From: GCA-2748575 sp965222725
Lineage (GTDB): Bacteria; Pseudomonadota; Gammaproteobacteria; Pseudomonadales; Ketobacteraceae
Length of the DNA: 64,000 nucleotides
NCBI GenBank assembly: GCA_965222725.1
Contig: OZ244969.1
Location: 3,596,001 to 3,660,000 of the forward strand
Direction of reading: 5' to 3'
The notes under the pieces were generated by a model, which was not told where the DNA came from, ran no database searches, and saw nothing but the letters and a program-made list of their open reading frames with translations. How positions within the stretch are numbered: position 1 is the stretch's first letter; the number at the start of each line of letters is the position of its first letter. Shown here one piece after another: positions 59,554 to 64,000 of this stretch. The translations under genes and the position numbers were made by a program.

Positions 59554-61896
59554 TTGCCGTTTTCGTTTCGTAACCTGTTGATTATTCTGGTTGTCTTCCT
59601 GCTGGAACCCTCAATGGCAAGGGCAGGTAATGCTGTTCCCGTTCCTCCCATCAGCCTGACCCCCTACCTGACGGTATACGAGGACAGGCAAGGCGAAGCA
59701 TCGATTGACGATATTCTGGGGCCTCTTTCAGAACAGTTTGTTGGTCTGCACGGCAAGGCGCTTAACAGTGGTCTTAGTCATTCGGTGTACTGGATCCGGA
59801 TGGATGTACCGGCAGAGTTTTTGCTGGCTTTGCGGCAGGTAGACAGTCGCTGGCTGGTGGAGTTTGATACCCCCTACCTGAACCATCTCACCTTTTATAT
59901 TATCGCGCCGGATACCGGGCAGGTGATTCAGCAGTGGAAAACCGGTGACATGCTGCCTTTTATCCACCGGCCCATACCTTCCACCAATTTCACCTTTCCG
60001 CTGGATCTGGACGCTACCCCTGAAGACCGGGTGCTGGTGGTCAGGCTGGCGAATGACGGCCTGGTGGTGGCTAATCCACGCCTCTGGCCCCGGGACACCT
60101 ATGCCGGGGTGTCTGATACCCGCGGTAAACTGCACGGTCTTTTTTATGGCGCCATGATCATTATGGCGCTGTACAACTTTGTGATATTCCTTTCCTTACG
60201 GGATGTGGCCTATCTTTACTACGTGCTTTCGATTCTGGGCATCACACTGTTCGAAGCCTGCAACCGGGGGGATGCGTTCAAGTATTTCTGGCCAAACAGC
60301 CCCATGCTGACCAACGTGCTGCTGCCGGAAGCCATTTTCTTTGCCCAGGTTTTTACCCTGCTATTTGTGAATCGTTTTTTACGATTGCCCCAATACATGA
60401 AATCCTGGTCGCGGGTCGTTCAGTTTCTGGCGCTGGGTGCAGCCGCCATGATGATCGTGGCTCCTTTCATTGCCAACCGGTACACGGTGAATATCGCCGC
60501 CGTGCTGGCCATGCTGATTTCGCTGCTGGCCGGTTATGTGGGTATTGTGCGGGCTGGCATGGGATCCCGGTCGGCGCAGTTCTTTATGATGGCCTGGAGC
60601 GTACTGCTGGTATCGGTGTTTGTTACCGCGCTTATGCGGTTTGTGCCCATTCCTGTGAATGCCTTTACCACCAACCTGATTTCGGTGGGTCTGTCCATCG
60701 AGGTGGCGCTGTTGTCGCTGGCGCTGGCTGACCGCTTTAACCGTATCCAGCGCAAGTCGCAGCAAATTTTGCAGGATGCCTTGCTTAAACTGGAGAAAAG
60801 CAATCTGGTGAAGGATCAGTTCCTTTCCACCATATCCCATGAACTGCGTACTCCCATGAACGGCATTGAGGGCGCGCTGACACTGATCAACAAGGAAAAC
60901 CTCTCGGATGTGGATCAGTTGTACCTGAGTACGGCGGTTGCTTCGGCACGGGATATGACCGGTATGATCGATACGGTGCTGCGTTTTAATGAAATGCAGG
61001 CGGGCAGTATCGTGCTCAAAAGCGAGCCCTTTAATCCGGTGACTTTTTTCAACGGTATTTCCCTGGAAATAGAAGAGCGCTGCCGTCGCAAGCAGATCAA
61101 TTACAGTGCCGATGTACCGGGCTCGGCCATGGTTCTGAAAGGGGACCCGGAACAGATTCGCCTGGTGCTGGTGCAGCTGGCGGATAACGCCGTTAAGTAC
61201 ACGCCGTCCAACGGCACGGTCTCGCTGAAAGTTTTTCAGACGGTGGATAGTGGCTGGGCGTCGCTGGTGATTCGTGTGGAAGACACGGGTGTGGGTATCA
61301 GCGACTCTATCAAGGAAAAAATCTTTGAGCCTTTTAATGCCAGTCATCAAAGCACCGGCATGGGTGGCCTGGGGATCGGTTTGTCCCTGAGCCGATACCT
61401 GGTGCAGAAGATGGGGGGCACTTTCACCTTGTCGTCGTCTCCGGAGCGGGGTACCCGGGCTGAGGTGGTGCTGCATCTGCCGATTCTGGCGCACCAGGTG
61501 GAGGAGCAATTGCCATCGGCAGACTTTACCGGCTCCCAGAAAAACATTCTGGTGGTGGAGGACAACCCGGTAAACCAGCAGGTCATGAAGGGTATCCTGT
61601 CCAAGCTCGGCTACCACAGTTTTTACGCCGATAACGGCGCCGAAGCCGTGGAACTGTTGCGCCACGAATCCATTGATCTGGTGTTTATGGATTGTCAGAT
61701 GCCGGTCATGGATGGCTACCAGGCCACCGATAAAATCCGCCATGAGCTGGGGCTGACTGACCTGCCTATCGTGGCGGTCACCGCCAATGCCATGAGTACC
61801 GACAAGGAAAAATGTATGCGGGCCGGTATGGATGATTACCTGGCGAAACCCATTCAGATTGATCATATCCGCAAGGCGCTGGCCCGCTGGAGTTAG
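59554..61896 (+). CDS. Hybrid sensor histidine kinase with 7TMR-DISM sensor
   Basis: 780 residues from a TTG at 59554 (GAGGGG 11 nt upstream; start uncertain, but a signal peptide LLIILVVFLLEPSMARA requires it near here). Order: periplasmic 7TMR-DISMED2 domain (about 35-190), seven helices (about 195-390), DHp with His429 (STISHELRTPMNG), HATPase (about 530-645; LADNAVKYTPSNG, DTGVGISDSI, GLGIGLSLSR) and receiver with Asp713 (LVFMDCQMPVMDGYQ). DISMED2 domains bind carbohydrates in known cases. No phosphotransfer or output regulator gene is adjacent. Confidence 0.93.
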   Translation: MPFSFRNLLIILVVFLLEPSMARAGNAVPVPPISLTPYLTVYEDRQGEASIDDILGPLSEQFVGLHGKALNSGLSHSVYWIRMDVPAEFLLALRQVDSRWLVEFDTPYLNHLTFYIIAPDTGQVIQQWKTGDMLPFIHRPIPSTNFTFPLDLDATPEDRVLVVRLANDGLVVANPRLWPRDTYAGVSDTRGKLHGLFYGAMIIMALYNFVIFLSLRDVAYLYYVLSILGITLFEACNRGDAFKYFWPNSPMLTNVLLPEAIFFAQVFTLLFVNRFLRLPQYMKSWSRVVQFLALGAAAMMIVAPFIANRYTVNIAAVLAMLISLLAGYVGIVRAGMGSRSAQFFMMAWSVLLVSVFVTALMRFVPIPVNAFTTNLISVGLSIEVALLSLALADRFNRIQRKSQQILQDALLKLEKSNLVKDQFLSTISHELRTPMNGIEGALTLINKENLSDVDQLYLSTAVASARDMTGMIDTVLRFNEMQAGSIVLKSEPFNPVTFFNGISLEIEERCRRKQINYSADVPGSAMVLKGDPEQIRLVLVQLADNAVKYTPSNGTVSLKVFQTVDSGWASLVIRVEDTGVGISDSIKEKIFEPFNASHQSTGMGGLGIGLSLSRYLVQKMGGTFTLSSSPERGTRAEVVLHLPILAHQVEEQLPSADFTGSQKNILVVEDNPVNQQVMKGILSKLGYHSFYADNGAEAVELLRHESIDLVFMDCQMPVMDGYQATDKIRHELGLTDLPIVAVTANAMSTDKEKCMRAGMDDYLAKPIQIDHIRKALARWS

Positions 61897-62158
61897 CGGC
61901 TGGTTGCGAAGATTGGTAAACCCAACCTGTTGTTTTCAGAACGAAAAATACTATTCAAGCCGCCTTTATGTCGTTTCGTTGTAACTTTTTTTCACTGCTT
62001 GTAACTGTGGTTATTTTTTGTCTGTTACTTATCTAAGCAGGGCAGATACATTGGTACTAAGGTGTCTGTTCAAATTTCTGGCGTTACCGGTGCTGCTTGA
62101 AAACTAATCCCTAAGTGCTTGATTTATGGTGGCTGAAAATTTGACGCCTAAAGCCCTT

Positions 62159-62184
62159 TGTAACCGTCTGTAACGCAATGTAAT
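62159..62184 (+). repeat. Three TGTAAC/T repeats at 10-bp spacing upstream of the lipase promoter
   Basis: TGTAAC at 62159 and 62169 and TGTAAT at 62179, one helical turn apart. Further TGTAAC copies lie at 61980 and 62000 (20 bp apart). The 390-bp gap 61897-62286 holds no gene. Confidence 0.6.
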
Positions 62185-62200
62185 TGGCAAGCTAAGTGCA
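62184..62200 (+). promoter_or_regulatory. Sigma-54 (-24/-12) promoter of the lipase gene
   Basis: TTGGCAAGCTAAGTGCA has GG and GC separated by 10 nt and matches TTGGCA...TGCA of the sigma-54 consensus. It lies about 87 bp before the lipase start, which suits a transcript beginning near 62211. Confidence 0.7.
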
Positions 62201-62286
62201 ATTTACCCCCTTGATGCAGTCGTCTTTATAACAAGACAGAAAAACCAAAAACCATAAATCAGCATTGCATTTCTGGGTGGGTAACA

Positions 62287-63264
62287 ATGAAAAATCTCCT
62301 CGCATTGTCATTTATTACCATGACACTTCTGTCATTCAATACCCTGGCTGGACCTCACAACGGATACAAAACCTGTTCCTGGTGGGATGTCTATTGTCAG
62401 AACAAGCATCGCTACAATACCAAGTACCCCATTGTCCTGGTTCACGGTGTCACCGGCTGGGATGAGCTGCTGGGGTTTGTTGAATACTTTCACGATATTC
62501 CCGACGAACTCCGGGAAGGGCGCGCCAAAGTCTATGTGCCCAATGTTACTGCCTGGCACGATGCCTATACCCGTGGTGAGCAGTTGCATAACTATATTGT
62601 GAATTATGTGCTTCCCCATTCGGGGGCTTCCAGGGTGAACCTGATCGGCCACAGCCTGGGTGGGCCTACCATCCGTTATGTGGCCGGGGTGAATCCGGGT
62701 ATCGTTGCCTCTGTCACCACGGTGAATGCCGTGAACTTCGGCTCCGGGTTCGCCGACTGGGGTATGCGTAATCTTCCGGAAGGCACCTGGTATGGCGGGG
62801 TTGCCATGGACCTGCTGGATTTGCTCGGCGATATCACGGATGCGCTTTCCGGTAATCCCGAATATGAGCAGGATGCCCTGGAAGCCGTGAAGTTTATGAC
62901 ATCCGCCGGTGCCGATGAGTTTAACCGCCGCTTTCCCCACGGCAAGCCGTCGGGCTGGTGCGGCGAAGGCTCCGGTAACGTCAACGGGGTTCGCTACTAT
63001 TCCTGGGGCAGTACCGGGATCTATACCAATGTGCTGGATGTGAGCGACACCTTCTTTGCCCTGACCAGCAGCCTGAGTTTCAGTGACAGCAATAACGATG
63101 GCCTGGTGCATCGCTGTTCCCAGCACTGGGGCGATGTGATCAAAAGCAATTACCGGTTGAACCATCTGGATGCCACCAACCTGTTATTTGGTATGACGGG
63201 CTGGACCGATCCCCGGGATATTTATGAAAACCATGCCTCCCGTTTGCGGGGATCAGGCCTGTAG
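62287..63264 (+). CDS. Secreted triacylglycerol lipase, family I
   Basis: 325 residues with a signal peptide (LLALSFITMTLLSFNTLA). Alpha/beta-hydrolase: oxyanion segment IVLVHGVTGWDELLG, nucleophile Ser123 in GHSLGG, Asp271 in NNDGLV and His293 in RLNHLDATN form the triad. The pair Cys in SGWCGEG and HRCSQHW fits the disulfide of Pseudomonas/Burkholderia-type lipases, and the Asp near SDSNND may help bind calcium. Such lipases usually need a membrane foldase (LipB/Lif) encoded next door; none is here. Export probably by type II secretion. Terminator at 63293. Confidence 0.93.
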   Translation: MKNLLALSFITMTLLSFNTLAGPHNGYKTCSWWDVYCQNKHRYNTKYPIVLVHGVTGWDELLGFVEYFHDIPDELREGRAKVYVPNVTAWHDAYTRGEQLHNYIVNYVLPHSGASRVNLIGHSLGGPTIRYVAGVNPGIVASVTTVNAVNFGSGFADWGMRNLPEGTWYGGVAMDLLDLLGDITDALSGNPEYEQDALEAVKFMTSAGADEFNRRFPHGKPSGWCGEGSGNVNGVRYYSWGSTGIYTNVLDVSDTFFALTSSLSFSDSNNDGLVHRCSQHWGDVIKSNYRLNHLDATNLLFGMTGWTDPRDIYENHASRLRGSGL

Positions 63265-63292
63265 AACAGGTACAAAAGTACCAGAATCAAGG

Positions 63293-63325
63293 AAAGCCGG
63301 GGTTGCAATACCCCGGCTTTTTTTT
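63293..63325 (+). terminator. Intrinsic terminator of the lipase gene
   Basis: AAAGCCGGGGT (63293-63303) pairs with ACCCCGGCTTT (63310-63320) around TGCAAT, then a T run. Confidence 0.95.
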
Positions 63326-63341
63326 GGTATCCGATCTGTAT

Positions 63342-63375
63342 AGTGGATAAGTTATCCACACGAATCTGTGGATAG
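63342..63375. promoter_or_regulatory. DnaA-box-like cluster upstream of nrdJ
   Basis: TTATCCACA (63352-63360, consensus), an inverted partner AGTGGATAA (63342-63350, one mismatch to TGTGGATAA) and TGTGGATAG (63367-63375, one mismatch). nrd promoters are known DnaA targets in E. coli. A TTGGCG (63504) and TATAAT (63529) pair with 19-nt spacing may be the promoter. An 8-bp inverted repeat TGACACCT/AGGTGTCA follows (63542-63549, 63580-63587). Confidence 0.6.
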
Positions 63376-63648
63376 ATACCGCTTCCCCAGACATGCCGAG
63401 CACTCCCGACTTGTGAATTATTTTTGTCCGACTGACGTGAATTTGACCATTTGATAACCGCTTTGAAATAGCGATTCCAAGTTAAAAAAAAGTGCAAAAA
63501 AATTTGGCGCGCCCCCATATCTTGTGTCTATAATTTTGCCGTGACACCTTATATGGTATTTAACAAAAACAAATAATTTAGGTGTCAAGAGTTTAATTTC
63601 CACAATCTTTGGGATAGTCTTCACGCCCTTTTCACGGCGACCAACACA

Positions 63649-64000
63649 ATGGGATCTACGCAGAGCATGAAATCAACCATCGCTGAAGCCAACAATAATA
63701 TTGAAACCACCGTCAACGATATTCCTTTCCAGCCCACATCCATGGAAATCTGGGGGCAAAAGTACTGTCTGCGCAAAAGCGATGGTACCCCGGTGGATGC
63801 ATCCATGGAGGCATCCTATAAAAGGGTGGCCAAAGCCCTGTCCGAAGTTGAAAAAGGTAAGAAGAAGCAGGAGCACTGGTACGAGCGTTTCCTGTGGGCC
63901 CTGCGTAACGGCGCCATACCGGCTGGCCGTATTCTTTCCAATGCGGGGGCTTCTGCGTACAAATCCGATACGTCTACCATTAATTGTACCGTGTCGGGTT
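63649..64000 (+). CDS. nrdJ: Class II (adenosylcobalamin-dependent) ribonucleotide reductase, 5' part
   Basis: 117 codons in view, continuing past the right edge. It converts ribonucleoside diphosphates to deoxy forms with a B12 radical, independent of oxygen. Seen: FQPTSMEIWGQKYCLRKSDGTPVD, then YERFLWALRNGAIPAGRILSNAGA and the first redox Cys in NCTVSG, as in proteobacterial NrdJ. Start is uncertain: ATG 63649 or ATG 63667, both with poor ribosome sites. A class Ia NrdA is less likely given this N-terminus. Confidence 0.85.
   Translation, partial: MGSTQSMKSTIAEANNNIETTVNDIPFQPTSMEIWGQKYCLRKSDGTPVDASMEASYKRVAKALSEVEKGKKKQEHWYERFLWALRNGAIPAGRILSNAGASAYKSDTSTINCTVSG

Noticed and set aside
60379..61866. 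495-codon minus-strand open frame
   Set aside because: Antisense to the hybrid kinase, His/Gln-rich, with no recognisable domain.
62332..63165. 277-codon minus-strand open frame
   Set aside because: Antisense to the lipase gene, whose catalytic triad and signal peptide show the real frame.
63522..63549. NrdR boxes upstream of nrdJ
   Set aside because: The GTGTC...GACAC arrangement lacks the 16-bp NrdR palindrome consensus and its usual spacing.

Overview
The window looks like a chromosomal segment of a free-living gammaproteobacterium. Signs are RlmM, EpmC, GreB, PurU, TusA, PdxB, OhrR, HtpX, MsrB and an AlaA-type aminotransferase, strong Shine-Dalgarno sites, and intrinsic terminators throughout. 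The gene mix (MpaB-type oxygenase, SCP2-domain protein, hydratase-2 protein, secreted lipase, many c-di-GMP enzymes, start of a class II ribonucleotide reductase) fits a marine or hydrocarbon-associated lineage such as Ketobacter/Alcanivorax relatives. That placement is inference. No insertion sequence, prophage or CRISPR array was seen. One tRNA gene (Glu, TTC) is present.

Layout. 1-9 kb: partial HAD phosphatase, Lnb/DUF4105 and DUF3015 envelope proteins, a 771-aa lipoprotein of unknown function, purU, and an M64-like metalloprotease lipoprotein with a small partner. 9-14 kb: SCP2-domain protein, hydratase-2-like protein, rlmM, an ABM-domain protein, MFS permease and tusA. 14.8-21 kb: a same-strand run of epmC, a periplasmic protein, greB, SDR, apbE and a PAS-GGDEF-EAL protein. 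21-27 kb: dUTPase, SRAP/YedK, MpaB-type oxygenase, then an HD-GYP phosphodiesterase divergent from a membrane LOV-GGDEF protein, probably a blue-light-controlled diguanylate cyclase.

27.3-38.4 kb is the most unusual region. Ten minus-strand genes encode two TPR lipoproteins, a small periplasmic protein, an ExbB/TolQ protein, two different ExbD/TolR proteins, a TonB/AgmX-like protein, a periplasmic thioredoxin, a membrane-anchored acidic protein and an exported TPR/coiled-coil protein. This looks like an uncharacterised proton-motive-force-driven trans-envelope machine related in design to the Tol, Ton and myxobacterial Agl/Glt systems.

38.7-50.4 kb: 5'-3' exonuclease, fructosamine-kinase family protein, pdxB, a small PA1571-like protein, an NAD-kinase-family protein, a second ~770-aa lipoprotein paralogous to the one at 3.5 kb, a TRIC-type channel, a DUF4397 lipoprotein and a two-component system. 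50.4-52.7 kb: an apparent persulfide/sulfite-detoxification operon (CsoR/CstR-type repressor with a clear palindromic operator, TauE/SafE exporter, ETHE1-type persulfide dioxygenase, rhodanese). 52.7-59.4 kb: htpX, aminotransferase, msrB, glutathione peroxidase with ohrR, a GST and tRNA-Glu. 59.5-64 kb: a hybrid 7TMR-DISM histidine kinase, a secreted family I lipase behind a sigma-54-like promoter, and the 5' end of nrdJ behind DnaA-box-like sites.

Recurring themes are envelope lipoproteins, c-di-GMP signalling, thiol/peroxide/sulfur stress defence and lipid metabolism. Start codons were chosen from Shine-Dalgarno spacing, signal-peptide position and family N-termini. Where they differ from the longest frame, the entry says so.
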